The notes: generated by a model not told the origin, from the letters alone. A DNA stretch of 64,000 bases from Flavobacteriaceae bacterium (GCA_018657955.1 JABHWD010000020.1:62001-126000); one strand, 5' to 3'; shown: positions 49,220-59,158, numbered from the stretch's first letter. Translations and numbers: made by a program.

Positions 49220-49747
49220 TTATTTTGTTAATCTGTCAATAACATTTGCTATGTCCTTTTCTAAAAGCATTTTAAATAGTGTAAGAGTAGCCATAGCATC
49301 ACCATCAGCTCTATGTCTTTTCTCAATTTTGATACCTAGGCTGTTTGCTAATTTTCCTAAACTGTATGAATCTTGGTTTGGCAGAAGCTCTTTAGACAAC
49401 TCTATTGTGCATAAAGTTTTCCTATTAAAATTAACACCTATGCTTGTAAATTCATTTCTTAATACTCTGTAATCAAAACCTGCATTATGAGCCACTAATA
49501 TGCAGTTATTTGTTATATCTATAATTTTTTTTGATATATCTATAAATTTTGGTGCATTCTTCAGCATTTTTTTATTAATTCCAGTAAGATTTTGAACATA
49601 TGGTTGAATTTCTTTCACTGAATTAACTAAAGTGTGTATTTGATCTGAAAGCTTATTATTCTGAAACTTATAAATAGCTATTTCGGTAATTTTTTCCTCA
49701 TTAAATTTACCTCCAGTAGTCTCTATGTCAATTATTGCGTATATAAT
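49220..49747 (-). CDS. DEDD 3'-5' exonuclease domain protein, non-AUG start
   Basis: A DnaQ-like exonuclease domain. The first ATG/GTG/TTG in frame is GTG 49618, which would remove the catalytic AIIDIETTGGKFNEEKITEI (Exo I, residues 4-23 of the full frame). An in-frame TAG lies 45 bp upstream with no conventional start in between. Initiation must therefore be at ATT (49747-49745) or ATA (49744-49742), before TAC GCA. Exo II (AHNAGFDYRVL) and Exo III (HRADGDAMAT) are intact, so the gene looks functional. It has 175 residues and lacks the GIY-YIG extension of longer relatives. Confidence 0.82.
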   Translation of the reverse strand: MIYAIIDIETTGGKFNEEKITEIAIYKFQNNKLSDQIHTLVNSVKEIQPYVQNLTGINKKMLKNAPKFIDISKKIIDITNNCILVAHNAGFDYRVLRNEFTSIGVNFNRKTLCTIELSKELLPNQDSYSLGKLANSLGIKIEKRHRADGDAMATLTLFKMLLEKDIANVIDRLTK

Positions 49748-49755
49748 TTTATATT

Positions 49756-50409
49756 TTAATTTCTTTCTCCAAAAATTAAACTCCCCACTCTAATCATATT
49801 GCTGCCATATTGAATAGCTAATTTATGATCATAACTCATGCCCATTGATAGAACTGTTATATTAGGATAAGCAAGCCTAAGATTATTAAAAAAATCATTT
49901 AAAGAACTAAATTCATTTTTTAAAATTTCATCATTATTTGTAAAACTAGCCATACCCATTAGCCCTATAATTGTGATATTTTTAAGGCTTTTGAATTCCT
50001 CTGATTCTAACATTACTTTTGCGTGATCTTTAGATAAACCAAACTTTGTTTTTTCAGAAGCAATTTTAATTTGTAATAAGCAATCGATAGTTATATTGTT
50101 TTTCTTTGCTTGTTGATTAATCTCTTTTAAAAGTTTAAAATTATCAACACTATGTATAAGCTTAATAAAATTTGCTATATACTTCACTTTGTTTCTCTGT
50201 AAATGACCTATCATATGCCATTCTATATCTTTTGGCAATGAATTGTATTTGGTTACGAGCTCTTGAACTTTATTTTCACCAAAAATCTTTTGCCCCGCTT
50301 GATATGCTTCCATAATTTGCTCATTAGATTTTGTTTTAGAAACAGCGACTAATTTTACAGAATTATCAAAAGAATGATACAATTTATTTAAATTCTCACT
50401 TATACTCAT
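49756..50409 (-). CDS. YggS family pyridoxal-phosphate homeostasis protein
   Basis: A PLP-binding TIM-barrel protein involved in vitamin B6 and amino-acid balance. It has 217 residues. The PLP lysine lies in VKLVAVSKTKSNEQI (about residue 25), followed by FGENKVQELVTKY, IEWHMIGHLQRNKVKYI and SMGMSYDHKLAI. It is 8 bp before the exonuclease start and 8 bp after the dehydrogenase. Confidence 0.93.
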   Translation of the reverse strand: MSISENLNKLYHSFDNSVKLVAVSKTKSNEQIMEAYQAGQKIFGENKVQELVTKYNSLPKDIEWHMIGHLQRNKVKYIANFIKLIHSVDNFKLLKEINQQAKKNNITIDCLLQIKIASEKTKFGLSKDHAKVMLESEEFKSLKNITIIGLMGMASFTNNDEILKNEFSSLNDFFNNLRLAYPNITVLSMGMSYDHKLAIQYGSNMIRVGSLIFGERN

Positions 50410-50417
50410 TTTCCTTG

Positions 50418-51302
50418 CTATTTAAATTGTTTGGCAACTAACTCAGCCTTTTTGCTTTCTGAATAATCATAAAAACCTTCACCAGATTTTACACCTAATT
50501 TTCCTGATTTAACCATATTTACTAATAGCTCAGATGGAGCATATTTTGAATCTTTAAACCCCTTATACATTACCTCAAGTATTGACAAGCATACATCTAA
50601 GCCAATAAAATCTGCTAATTGTAGAGGGCCCATAGGGTAACCCATTCCAATTTTCATTATACTATCTATATTGCTTACTTCAGCTACTCCTGTATTTAAT
50701 GCCTCAATTGCTTCATTTATCATTGGTAATAGAATTCTATTTGCTATAAATCCAGGATAGTCATTTACCTCAATTGCAATTTTCTTGATTGTCTCAGAAA
50801 TTCCGATTATTGATTTTGTAGTTTCATCACTTGTCTTACGTCCTCTAATAACCTCAATTAATTTCATAATAGGGACAGGATTCATAAAATGCATTCCAAT
50901 AACCTTTTCTGGCCTATTTGTTGAAGCTGCTATTTCTGTTATTGATATAGAAGAAGTGTTTGTTGCTAGTATTGTCTCTTTGGAGCATATTTGATCTAAC
51001 TGTTTAAATAGTTTTAGTTTAATTTCAATATTCTCAGTAACGGCTTCAATAACAAGATCAGATGATTCTGCACTATTTATTTCCATTGTTGTTATAATAT
51101 TATCAAGTGTTGCTCTTTTTTGATCAGAGCTAATAATATCTCTTTTGATCATTCTGTCAAGATTAGTCATAATACTATTTATGCCTTTTGATAGTGAGTT
51201 AGAATTTAGATCAATAAGATTAACATGGTAATTATTCATGGCAAAAACCTGAGCAATTCCATTACCCATAGTTCCTGCACCAATAATTGAAATTTTTTTC
51301 AT
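50418..51302 (-). CDS. 3-hydroxybutyryl-CoA dehydrogenase
   Basis: NAD(P)-dependent oxidation or reduction of a 3-hydroxyacyl-CoA. It has 294 residues. The Rossmann motif is GAGTMGNGIAQVFA, followed by TNTSSISITEIA, the catalytic His in MHFMNPVPIMKLIEVI, and the C-terminal GYPMGPLQLADFIGLD. It could be called hbd or paaH, and the window does not decide. It is the second gene of the operon starting with the Gfo/Idh/MocA gene. Confidence 0.93.
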   Translation of the reverse strand: MKKISIIGAGTMGNGIAQVFAMNNYHVNLIDLNSNSLSKGINSIMTNLDRMIKRDIISSDQKRATLDNIITTMEINSAESSDLVIEAVTENIEIKLKLFKQLDQICSKETILATNTSSISITEIAASTNRPEKVIGMHFMNPVPIMKLIEVIRGRKTSDETTKSIIGISETIKKIAIEVNDYPGFIANRILLPMINEAIEALNTGVAEVSNIDSIMKIGMGYPMGPLQLADFIGLDVCLSILEVMYKGFKDSKYAPSELLVNMVKSGKLGVKSGEGFYDYSESKKAELVAKQFK

Positions 51303-51305
51303 AAG

Positions 51306-52271
51306 CTATTTATTAAATGCATTTATTATTTCTAGTGCGACTTTCAATGCTTTATAGCCATCATCTAACGAAACTTCAGGAGTTATGTCTTTTTCAATTG
51401 AATCAGCTAAACTTTCTAATTCTTCAAGAATAGCATTAGAGTTGTTAATTATACTTTTATCAATTGTTACTTGTTTTTTAATACCTTCTGCATTTTCTAA
51501 TATTAATCCATTAGAGGATTCATTTCCAGAGAAATCCTTCATAATAACAACTTCACAATCTCTTTTAAAGAAATCAATTGATATATATTTTTCTTTTTGA
51601 AAAATTCTAAATTTTCTCATGTTTTTTAAAGAGATCCTACTTGCAGTTAAATTAGCTACACATCCATTTATAAACTCAATCCTAGCGTTAGCAATATCAG
51701 GAGATTTGCTAATAATTGATATTCCACTTGATGAAATATTCTTAATATCAGATTTAACTATATCAAGAATTATATCAATATCATGAATCATTAGATCAAG
51801 AATTACTGGAACATCTGTACCTCTTGGATTAAATTGCGCTAACCTATGAGTTTCTATAAACATTGGGTTATTAATTTTATCTTTCACATGTAAGTACGCA
51901 GGGTTAAACCTTTCAACATGCCCAACTTGCCCTTTAACATTATTTTTTTTTGCAAGACTTATGATTTCATTTGCCTCCTTTAGGTTGTTGGTTATAGGTT
52001 TTTCAACAAATATGTGTTTTTTATTAGCGAGCGCTATGGATGCATAATGAAAATGTGACGGAGTAGGAGTAACTATATCAACAACATCAATCTCTTTTAA
52101 TAATAATTCAAATGAATCAAAATATCTACATGAGAGTTCTTTTGAAACTTTTTTAGAATTAGAACTATCATTGTCATAAAAACCTATTAAGTTGTATCTT
52201 TTTGATTCCTTAAGAAGTTTTATATGAATTTTACCAAGATGCCCAGCACCAATAACTCCGACTTTTAACAT
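51306..52271 (-). CDS. Gfo/Idh/MocA family oxidoreductase
   Basis: A 321-residue NAD(P)-dependent oxidoreductase. The Rossmann start is GVIGAGHLGKIHIKLLKES, followed by the family motif FVEKPI and VGHVERFNPAY, then PVILDLMIHDIDIILD in the C-terminal domain. The substrate is unknown; sugars or inositols are typical. It is first in the minus-strand operon running to miaA, with a 3-bp gap to the next gene. Confidence 0.9.
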   Translation of the reverse strand: MLKVGVIGAGHLGKIHIKLLKESKRYNLIGFYDNDSSNSKKVSKELSCRYFDSFELLLKEIDVVDIVTPTPSHFHYASIALANKKHIFVEKPITNNLKEANEIISLAKKNNVKGQVGHVERFNPAYLHVKDKINNPMFIETHRLAQFNPRGTDVPVILDLMIHDIDIILDIVKSDIKNISSSGISIISKSPDIANARIEFINGCVANLTASRISLKNMRKFRIFQKEKYISIDFFKRDCEVVIMKDFSGNESSNGLILENAEGIKKQVTIDKSIINNSNAILEELESLADSIEKDITPEVSLDDGYKALKVALEIINAFNK

Positions 52272-52360
52272 AGACAGTTTTTACAAATTTAATATTTTTA
52301 AGATCAAATAATAGTTATAAATTTATTGATATTTAAAAATTTATAATATATCTACTATAA

Positions 52361-53002
52361 TTGAATGATTCTTTTAAACATAAAGGTTTAAGAAAGAAAT
52401 TAATCCAAACAATCAAATCTAAAGGGATTAATAATATAAATGTACTTTCTGCTATTGGAAAGGTGCCTAGACATTTGTTTATGGATTCTGGATTTATTGA
52501 TCATGCCTATCAAGATAAAGCATTTCCTATAGGTGCTGATCAAACCATATCTCAACCCTTTACAGTTGCATTTCAAACGGAACTTCTTGAAGTAAATAAA
52601 GGTGATAAAGTGTTAGAGGTTGGCACAGGAAGTGGATATCAAGCAGCAGTTTTATGCGAGCTTGGTGCTAATGTTTTTTCTATTGAAAGACAAGGAGAGC
52701 TTTATAAGAAGGTAGTTAATTTTTTGCCAAGCATTAATTATTACCCAAAAAAGATTGTATACGGAGACGGATATAAAGGTCTTGAAGAAGAAGCTCCATT
52801 CGATTCAATTATTGTGACTGCAGGAGCGCCATTTGCTCCTAAAACTCTATTAAATCAACTTAAAATTGGAGGAAGACTAGTTATTCCAGTTGGAGAAAAT
52901 ATTCAGGTAATGACCTTGTATGTTAGGGTTTCAGAAAAAAAATTTAATATGAAGGAGTTTGGAGAATTTCAATTTGTACCCCTTTTAAAAGAAAAAGAAT
53001 AA
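52361..53002 (+). CDS. pcm: Protein-L-isoaspartate O-methyltransferase
   Basis: Repairs isoaspartyl residues in aged proteins using SAM. It has 213 residues with a TTG start (NDSFKHKGLRKKLIQTIK). The family motifs are VPRHLFMDSGFIDHAYQDKAFPIG, QTISQPFTVA, LEVGTGSGYQAAVL and RLVIPVG. It is convergent with smpB, with a 3-bp gap. Confidence 0.95.
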   Translation: MNDSFKHKGLRKKLIQTIKSKGINNINVLSAIGKVPRHLFMDSGFIDHAYQDKAFPIGADQTISQPFTVAFQTELLEVNKGDKVLEVGTGSGYQAAVLCELGANVFSIERQGELYKKVVNFLPSINYYPKKIVYGDGYKGLEEEAPFDSIIVTAGAPFAPKTLLNQLKIGGRLVIPVGENIQVMTLYVRVSEKKFNMKEFGEFQFVPLLKEKE

Positions 53003-53005
53003 TAT

Positions 53006-53470
53006 TTATTTTTGATTTTTAATTTTTTTTAGCCTGTCCAAATCTTTTTTATTATCTCTGTCTTTAATTGTTTCTCTCTTGTCATAGAGCTTTTTTCCTT
53101 TTGCTAAAGAAATTTCTATTTTTGCTAATCCTCTCTCATTAATAAATAATTTTAAGGGTATTATTGCATTGCCAGAATTGATTGTTTCTTTTAAAAGTTT
53201 TTTCAGTTCATTTTTATTAAGCAATAACTTTCTTTGCTTTCTTGGGCTATGATCCTTCGTGTTACTAAAAGAATATTTTTCAATATTCATATTTAACACA
53301 TATAGCTCTCCTTTGTCATCAAACTTGCAAAAGCTTTCTGAAATACTTGCTTTATTTTGTCTGATAGATTTAATCTCAGAGCCAGTTAAAACAATTCCAG
53401 CGACATATTTTGAAAGCAATTCATAATTAAATTTAGCCTTTCTATTAACTATATTAACTTTGCTATTCAT
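53006..53470 (-). CDS. smpB: SsrA-binding protein SmpB
   Basis: Delivers tmRNA to stalled ribosomes. It has 154 residues with KVNIVNRKAKFNYELLSKYVAG, IVLTGSEIKSIRQNKASIS, the central ISLAKGKKLYDKRETIKDRD and a basic tail. The tmRNA gene itself is not visible in this window. Confidence 0.96.
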   Translation of the reverse strand: MNSKVNIVNRKAKFNYELLSKYVAGIVLTGSEIKSIRQNKASISESFCKFDDKGELYVLNMNIEKYSFSNTKDHSPRKQRKLLLNKNELKKLLKETINSGNAIIPLKLFINERGLAKIEISLAKGKKLYDKRETIKDRDNKKDLDRLKKIKNQK

Positions 53471-53623
53471 ATTTGATTATTCATTAAAGGTATAATTTGT
53501 TGTTATTTGTCTCAGTATAAAATTTAATTACTGTTGATAAATAATAATTCAAATTGTAATTTTTCCCCTAATTAAAATATTCTATTGATTATTTTTGACT
53601 TATAAATTTAATTTAGTAAAAAT

Positions 53624-54898
53624 ATGCAAAAAGATCTTGAAATATTCAATTTAATTGATCAAGAAAGATCGCGTCAAATCGAAGGTCTTGAGTTAATTGC
53701 ATCTGAAAACTTCACAAGTGATCAGGTTTTAAATGCAACAGGGTCAATATTAACAAATAAATACGCAGAAGGGTATCCTGGGAAAAGATACTATGGTGGA
53801 TGCTCTATTGTTGATGAAATTGAGTCTATAGCTATTGATAGGGCTAAAGAACTTTTTGGTGCAGTTTGGGCAAATGTCCAGCCTCATTCAGGGAGTCAGG
53901 CAAATTCTGCTGTGTTCTTTGCTTGTTTAAATGTTGGAGACAAAATTTTAGGTTTTGACTTATCTCATGGAGGACATTTAACACACGGTTCTCCAGTTAA
54001 TTTCTCTGGAAAACTATATAATCCGGTATTCTATGGTGTTGATAAAGAAACAGGGAGGTTAGATTATGATATAATTATGGAAATTGCTACAAAAGAAAAT
54101 CCTAAATTAATTATAGCAGGAGCTTCAGCTTATTCAAGGGACATCGATTATAAAAAATTCAGAGAAATAGCTGATAGTGTTGACGCATTATTATTAGCAG
54201 ACATATCTCATCCTTCAGGACTTATAGCTAAAGGAATTTTAAATGATCCGTTACCATATTGCCATATAGTTACAACTACAACACATAAAACACTAAGAGG
54301 TCCTAGAGGTGGATTAATTATGATGGGCCAAGATTTTGACAACCCTTTTGGTGTTAAATTAAAGAATGGTTCATTAAAGAAGATGTCATCAATTTTGGAT
54401 TCAGCAATATTTCCTGGAAATCAAGGAGGTCCTCTTGAACATGTAATTGCAGCAAAAGCAATAGCTTTTGGAGAGGCTTTAACAGATCAATACATGTATT
54501 ACACACTTCAGGTCAAAAACAATGCAGCAACAATGGCTAAGGCTTTTATTGATAGAGAGTATGATATCATTTCTGGGGGAACAGATAATCATATGATGTT
54601 GATAGATTTAAGAAATAAAAATATAACAGGAAAAGATGCTGAATTAGCACTAGAAAAGGCTGAAATTACAGTTAATAAGAATATGGTGCCATTTGATGAT
54701 AAATCACCATTTATTACTTCAGGAATTAGGGTAGGTACAGCGGCAGTAACAACGAGAGGTTTAATTGAAGAAGATATGATAACAATAGTAGATTATATTG
54801 ATAGAGCTATTTTAAACAATGATAATGACAAGATTCTTAATGAGATAGCTAATTCTGTTAAAGAAATGATGAAAGACAGGCCACTTTATAATTCTTAG
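53624..54898 (+). CDS. glyA: Serine hydroxymethyltransferase
   Basis: Interconverts serine and glycine with tetrahydrofolate, supplying one-carbon units. It has 424 residues. Motifs are [43 protein letters not shown], the PLP lysine in [14 protein letters not shown], and [13 protein letters not shown]. The last 4 bp overlap the convergent lipoprotein gene. Confidence 0.97.
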   Translation: MQKDLEIFNLIDQERSRQIEGLELIASENFTSDQVLNATGSILTNKYAEGYPGKRYYGGCSIVDEIESIAIDRAKELFGAVWANVQPHSGSQANSAVFFACLNVGDKILGFDLSHGGHLTHGSPVNFSGKLYNPVFYGVDKETGRLDYDIIMEIATKENPKLIIAGASAYSRDIDYKKFREIADSVDALLLADISHPSGLIAKGILNDPLPYCHIVTTTTHKTLRGPRGGLIMMGQDFDNPFGVKLKNGSLKKMSSILDSAIFPGNQGGPLEHVIAAKAIAFGEALTDQYMYYTLQVKNNAATMAKAFIDREYDIISGGTDNHMMLIDLRNKNITGKDAELALEKAEITVNKNMVPFDDKSPFITSGIRVGTAAVTTRGLIEEDMITIVDYIDRAILNNDNDKILNEIANSVKEMMKDRPLYNS

Positions 54899-56484
54899 TC
54901 TTCCTGAATCACATGCTGGTAAGCACCTAAGTCTGGATTGATATTCCTGGCTATATTTAATAAATCAAATGGAATTAGGTTAGAAAAAAACTGATCTCCT
55001 TGATTTTTTCCTGCAGAATTTATACCAATAATCATATTATTCTCATAAGGACTAATAAAGTCTGGATCTTGATTTAATATTAAATTTTCAAAATGCTCTT
55101 CATTTTCAAAATTATAAGTAGGCGTATTAAAACTTCCGTTTATATCAGAAAATTTTAATAGACAATTATTAAACTTATAATTTAAGCTTGAATCATCTAA
55201 TTGTTCAATTAATAATTCGATATTTTGACTACCATAGATTATGCAGTTGTTAAAATTTACTTCTAAAACTTCATTATTAAAGACATCTCCTTCTGAATTG
55301 ATTAAGTAATTATTAAGTAGAACGGTAGGGAATTGTCTAAATCCTGAGTTCCAATAATTAGTAATTGTGCAGTGTGTAAAATGGTATATTCCTCCATAAG
55401 TTCCAGCAAAAGATGATTGCCCCGAATTATTTATAACTAAATTTTCTGCTTTTATTGAAGACCCTTTTGCTAGGATACCAAAGTTACTTGAATTATAAAT
55501 TTTACTATTTTTTAGTAATAATTTTTCCTGGTTATTTTCAAAATCTCCACTTAGATATAAGCCGATAGAGTTGTTTTTGATTGTTGCATAATTAATTTCA
55601 TTATTTATGCTACCGTCAAAAAGCCAAATTGTTCCCCACTGTCCTGGAACATTTTCAAAAACTGGCTCTAACCTGTCGCCTTCAAGAATAACCTCATTTT
55701 CTAATAGTTCTTGATCTAAGCTAAATTCACCATTTATCTTTATTGATGCGCCATTGGTAACAATTAATCCCGAATTTGCATGGAAATGCAATCTTGATCC
55801 TGAATCTATTGTTAGTATTTCATTTTCTGGAACAGCAGCATATCCATAAACTACATAAGGTTTGGTTGAAGTAAAGTTTAATTCAGATTCATTAAGGAAT
55901 CTTCCTTGTATATTAGTTTCGTCATTAACTCCATCCCCATCTATATCAAAGCTTAATGTCTCAACAATATATTCATTAGTTTGAGAATCCAGATATCTCT
56001 GAGGATATATAAAAATTGCATCCTTTATCAGGGTAACTAGTTCAACTTTTTGAAAGTTTTCTCCACTATTAAATTGAATATAATCGGTATAAAGAAATTG
56101 TGTACTTTGATCTGATAAGCTTCCTATATCAACAGTTGTTTCTATAAAAATATATAAACTATCATTGGCAAGAAGTTCGATATTTTCAAAATACTTTCCT
56201 GCATTAGAATCTGAACCATAAATACCATCAACATTAAGTCTATAATAAGAGTTTTCACCATTTCCGAGATTTATATTTGGTATTATTATATTTTCATTGG
56301 AATTATTATAGACCTTTAAATTATAGGTACTTGATCCTATATTTGTAAATATTGTATCTAAGTATACGGTATCTTTAGAGAAAGATAAATTCCCGGGACT
56401 TAATTCGAAGTTAAAATCATTTTTACAGCTACTCCAAAATATAACAACTATTAGATATATAAATATGATTAGTAATCTTCTCAT
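54895..56484 (-). CDS. Beta-helix surface lipoprotein of unknown function
   Basis: A 529-residue predicted lipoprotein. The signal ends at [13 protein letters not shown]. The N-terminal part holds an immunoglobulin-like region ([21 protein letters not shown]). The middle, from about residue 215, carries short repeated strands typical of right-handed beta-helices, such as [16 protein letters not shown] and [20 protein letters not shown]. An EF-hand-like [13 protein letters not shown] segment lies near 180. A terminal motif [11 protein letters not shown] is known from polysaccharide- or Chlamydia-type beta-helices. No catalytic residue pattern is clear. Confidence 0.75.
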   Translation of the reverse strand: MRRLLIIFIYLIVVIFWSSCKNDFNFELSPGNLSFSKDTVYLDTIFTNIGSSTYNLKVYNNSNENIIIPNINLGNGENSYYRLNVDGIYGSDSNAGKYFENIELLANDSLYIFIETTVDIGSLSDQSTQFLYTDYIQFNSGENFQKVELVTLIKDAIFIYPQRYLDSQTNEYIVETLSFDIDGDGVNDETNIQGRFLNESELNFTSTKPYVVYGYAAVPENEILTIDSGSRLHFHANSGLIVTNGASIKINGEFSLDQELLENEVILEGDRLEPVFENVPGQWGTIWLFDGSINNEINYATIKNNSIGLYLSGDFENNQEKLLLKNSKIYNSSNFGILAKGSSIKAENLVINNSGQSSFAGTYGGIYHFTHCTITNYWNSGFRQFPTVLLNNYLINSEGDVFNNEVLEVNFNNCIIYGSQNIELLIEQLDDSSLNYKFNNCLLKFSDINGSFNTPTYNFENEEHFENLILNQDPDFISPYENNMIIGINSAGKNQGDQFFSNLIPFDLLNIARNINPDLGAYQHVIQED

Positions 56485-56600
56485 GAAGTAAAAGCTTGTC
56501 TTATTTTATCATCTGATAACGCTGGATTTAAGTATTTATTTTTTCAATTTTAATTAAATATTTGATAAGCAACCTAGAGCTCCCCAGCTATTATCTCCAT

Positions 56601-57422
56601 CTACTTCCCATTTGTTTTAGGTATAATTCTGATTTCAAAAAGTTTATCCCACATCTTACCAGTAACAAAGATGCTATTAGAAGCTTTATTATATGCAATA
56701 CCATTTAGTACATCTAAATCTTTATGATTAGTCACTTCTTTTTTTAATGATGATAAATCAATAACACCCTCAACTACACCGTTTTTTGGATTTATAATAG
56801 CAATACCATCTGCCATATATATATTTCCATATATTCTGTCGTTAATCCATTCAAGCTCATTTATATTAGCAAGCTTTCTTTTGTTTGTGTGTGGCTGTAT
56901 ATAGTCCAATTCTTTCATTGATTTAGGATCTAATAGCCATATTTTGTCTGTTCCATCGCTTTTATAAATATTTTTTCCATCGTTACACAAACCCCATCCT
57001 TCTTTGCTCTTATCGTAAGAAAAAGAATCTATAAGATTAAAATTATTAATATCATAAATAAAGCCAACTTTTTCTCTCCATGATAAAAGATATATTAAAT
57101 CATCTAAGATTGTTATTCCTTCAGCAAAATACTTCTTATTAATATCTTTCTTACTTAATACCTCTCCTGATTCATAATTGACTTTTCGAAGTTGTGATTT
57201 TCCATATCTCCCAATACTTTCATATAAAAACCCATTATAAAACTCAAGACCTTGCGTATAAGCATTTATATCATGAGGGTATACATTAATAATCTCATAT
57301 GAGTAAACCGTTGGAGTTAAGTTATTTTCGGGTAAGGTTTCAGATTTATTATCATTACAATTAATTAATAATAAAGGTATGATAATAGTCAAGGTTATAT
57401 TATAGATATTGTTTTTTATCAT
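56601..57422 (-). CDS. Glutaminyl-peptide cyclotransferase (plant/bacterial type), lipoprotein
   Basis: Cyclises N-terminal Gln to pyroglutamate on exported peptides. It has 273 residues. The lipobox is PLLLINC. Conserved beta-propeller motifs are YPHDINAYTQGLEFYNGFLYES, RYGKSQLRKVN, FAEGITILDDLIYLLSWRE, DGTDKIWLLD and INELEWINDRIYGNIY. Processed Bacteroidota proteins exported by the Sec route often carry pyroglutamate. The substrate here is not known. Confidence 0.93.
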   Translation of the reverse strand: MIKNNIYNITLTIIIPLLLINCNDNKSETLPENNLTPTVYSYEIINVYPHDINAYTQGLEFYNGFLYESIGRYGKSQLRKVNYESGEVLSKKDINKKYFAEGITILDDLIYLLSWREKVGFIYDINNFNLIDSFSYDKSKEGWGLCNDGKNIYKSDGTDKIWLLDPKSMKELDYIQPHTNKRKLANINELEWINDRIYGNIYMADGIAIINPKNGVVEGVIDLSSLKKEVTNHKDLDVLNGIAYNKASNSIFVTGKMWDKLFEIRIIPKTNGK

Positions 57423-57481
57423 ACCAAAGTTGAATAGGGCAAATTTAAGTTATATATTTTTAAATTACTCAAAAAAAATTA

Positions 57482-57509
57482 TTGACTAATATCAAAAATT
57501 GTATCTTTA
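57482..57509 (+). promoter_or_regulatory. Promoter of the SRP RNA gene
   Basis: TTG (57482-57484) at -33 and TATCTTTA (57502-57509) near the -7 consensus are separated by 17 bp. The RNA begins 3-5 bp later. This is the best two-part promoter in the window. Confidence 0.65.
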
Positions 57510-57511
57510 CT

Positions 57512-57608
57512 ATGGCAAGTCCTACACAACTAGCTCCTGATTAACCCTCCAGAACGGGAACGTAGCAAAGGTATTTAGTTGTAGCAGTGTGATGTAGGTA
57601 GCTTGCCA
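57512..57608 (+). ncRNA. ffs: Signal recognition particle RNA, small bacterial type (4.5S)
   Basis: A 97-base hairpin RNA. The ends ATGGCAAG and CTTGCCAT pair, and CCTAC pairs with GTAGG further in. The tip shows the conserved Ffh-binding core: CAGAACGGGAACGTAGCA, with a GGAA tetraloop, the CAG side and the AGCA side of the internal loops. A good promoter lies upstream and a T-run follows directly. The core departs slightly from the E. coli CAGGTCCGGAAGGAAGCA, as expected for another phylum. Confidence 0.9.
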
Positions 57609-57617
57609 TTTTTTTTT
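57595..57617 (+). terminator. SRP RNA terminator
   Basis: The 3' side of the closed RNA hairpin (TAGCTTGCCA) is followed by nine T (57609-57617). The RNA helix itself acts as the terminator stem. The SDR start codon lies 7 bp downstream. Confidence 0.75.
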
Positions 57618-57624
57618 AACAGCA

Positions 57625-58422
57625 ATGTATAAAGTAATTTTAATAACTGGAGGGTCTTCTGGAATAGGAAAAGCTATAGGTGAATTTCTTAGCGATAAAG
57701 GATACATTGTTTATGGTACTAGCAGAGACTCTTCAAAGTATCCTGAATCTAAGTTTAAGTTGTTAACTATGGATGTAACTAATAATGATCAAATAAATTC
57801 ATGTGTTAATCAAATCATAGATTATGAAGGAAGAATAGATGTTTTAATAAATAATGCTGGAGTTGGCATTACAGGTCCATTAGAAGAAATTCCAGAAGAA
57901 GAAATACATAAGCATTTTAAAACAAATCTATACGGACCTATTAATATGATAAAAGCAGTTTTGCCATTTATGCGCAAAAAAAGAAAAGGCTTAATTATTA
58001 ATATTACATCTATTGCAGGTTATGTAGGATCTCCATTTAGGTCAATTTACAGTGCTGGCAAAGCAGCATTAGATCTAATTTCAGAAACATTAAATATGGA
58101 AACAAAGGAATTTAAAGTCAATGTTGTTAGCATTGCTCCAGGAGAATATTTGACTAATATTCCTAAAGGAAGATTTCATTCACCAATAAGAGAAGAATCA
58201 CCATATAAAATTTCTTATAAAAAGGGATTAGAAACTATGAATAAACATATTGATTCAGGTGCTGATCCAAGAATTATAGGACGATTAGTATATAAGATAC
58301 TTAACTCAAAGAGGCCCAAGAAAAAATATTTATCAGGATCATTTATTGAAACATTAGCTCCTTTTTTAAAATTTATCTTTCCACAGAGGTTATTTGAATA
58401 TATTGTAATGAAGAATTATTAA
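57625..58422 (+). CDS. Short-chain dehydrogenase/reductase (SDR) family oxidoreductase
   Basis: A 265-residue classical SDR. The cofactor loop is TGGSSGIGKAIGEFL, followed by the NNAGVG motif, Ser in ITSIAGYVG, and the catalytic Tyr-x3-Lys as YSAGK. SIAPGEYLTN comes next. The C-terminus extends with a hydrophobic LAPFLKFIFP. The substrate is unknown. It starts 7 bp after the SRP RNA terminator tract, so its promoter must overlap that gene or transcription reads through. Confidence 0.9.
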   Translation: MYKVILITGGSSGIGKAIGEFLSDKGYIVYGTSRDSSKYPESKFKLLTMDVTNNDQINSCVNQIIDYEGRIDVLINNAGVGITGPLEEIPEEEIHKHFKTNLYGPINMIKAVLPFMRKKRKGLIINITSIAGYVGSPFRSIYSAGKAALDLISETLNMETKEFKVNVVSIAPGEYLTNIPKGRFHSPIREESPYKISYKKGLETMNKHIDSGADPRIIGRLVYKILNSKRPKKKYLSGSFIETLAPFLKFIFPQRLFEYIVMKNY

Positions 58423-58498
58423 AAAATCTATGTTAATAACTTCATTAATATATATCTTTTAAATATTGTAAATTTAAGGCTCAACCTAAATAATTTTA

Positions 58499-59152
58499 AT
58501 GAAATTTTTTATTGATACAGCAAATTTAGATCAAATAAAAGAGGCTCAAGATCTTGGAATACTTGATGGTGTAACAACGAACCCCTCACTTATGGCTAAG
58601 GAAGGTATAACTGGTAAGAAAAATATATTAGATCATTACAAGAAGATCTGTGATATTGTTGATGGAGATGTCTCAGCTGAGGTAATTGCAACTGATTATA
58701 AAGGAATGATTAATGAGGGTAAAGAACTATCTTCTCTGCATAAACAAATTGTTGTAAAGGTTCCAATGATAAAAGAAGGAATAAAAGCTACAAGATATTT
58801 TAGTGATAACGGGATAAGGACTAATGTTACTTTAGTTTTTTCTCCTGGTCAAGCCCTTTTGGCAGCAAAGGCTGGAGCAAATTATGTTTCTCCATTTATT
58901 GGGAGATTAGATGATGTCTCAACAGATGGCTTAGCTCTGATTTCTGAAATTAGAGAGATATATGATAATTATGGTTTCTCAACAGAAATTCTTGCAGCAT
59001 CTATTAGGCATACAATGCATATTGTTGATTGTTCAAAGATTGGTGCAGATGTTATCACAACTCCTTTGAAATCAATACTTGATCTTTTAAAACATCCACT
59101 TACAGACATAGGATTAGAAAATTTTTTAAAAGACTATAAAAAAGGAAATTAA
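58499..59152 (+). CDS. Transaldolase / fructose-6-phosphate aldolase family protein
   Basis: A 217-residue small-type (TalC/MipB) TIM-barrel aldolase. The start is MKFFIDTANLDQIKEAQDLG, followed by DGVTTNPSLMAKEG, the Schiff-base lysine Lys87 in QIVVKVPM, NVTLVFSPGQALLAAKAGA, YVSPFIGRLDD and ILAASIRHTMHI. The short class often serves as the pentose-phosphate transaldolase in Bacteroidota. Whether this one is a transaldolase or a fructose-6-phosphate aldolase cannot be told by eye. Confidence 0.93.
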   Translation: MKFFIDTANLDQIKEAQDLGILDGVTTNPSLMAKEGITGKKNILDHYKKICDIVDGDVSAEVIATDYKGMINEGKELSSLHKQIVVKVPMIKEGIKATRYFSDNGIRTNVTLVFSPGQALLAAKAGANYVSPFIGRLDDVSTDGLALISEIREIYDNYGFSTEILAASIRHTMHIVDCSKIGADVITTPLKSILDLLKHPLTDIGLENFLKDYKKGN

Positions 59153-59158
59153 TTTATC

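Noticed and set aside
53471-53623. tmRNA gene beside smpB
   Set aside because: The spacer is plain AT-rich sequence with no paired ends or tag region.
56485-56600. Minus-strand frame reading WEVDGDNSWGALGC, reminiscent of a beta-galactosidase end
   Set aside because: Only about 20 residues, bounded by stops and partly inside the cyclotransferase end; too short to call a remnant.
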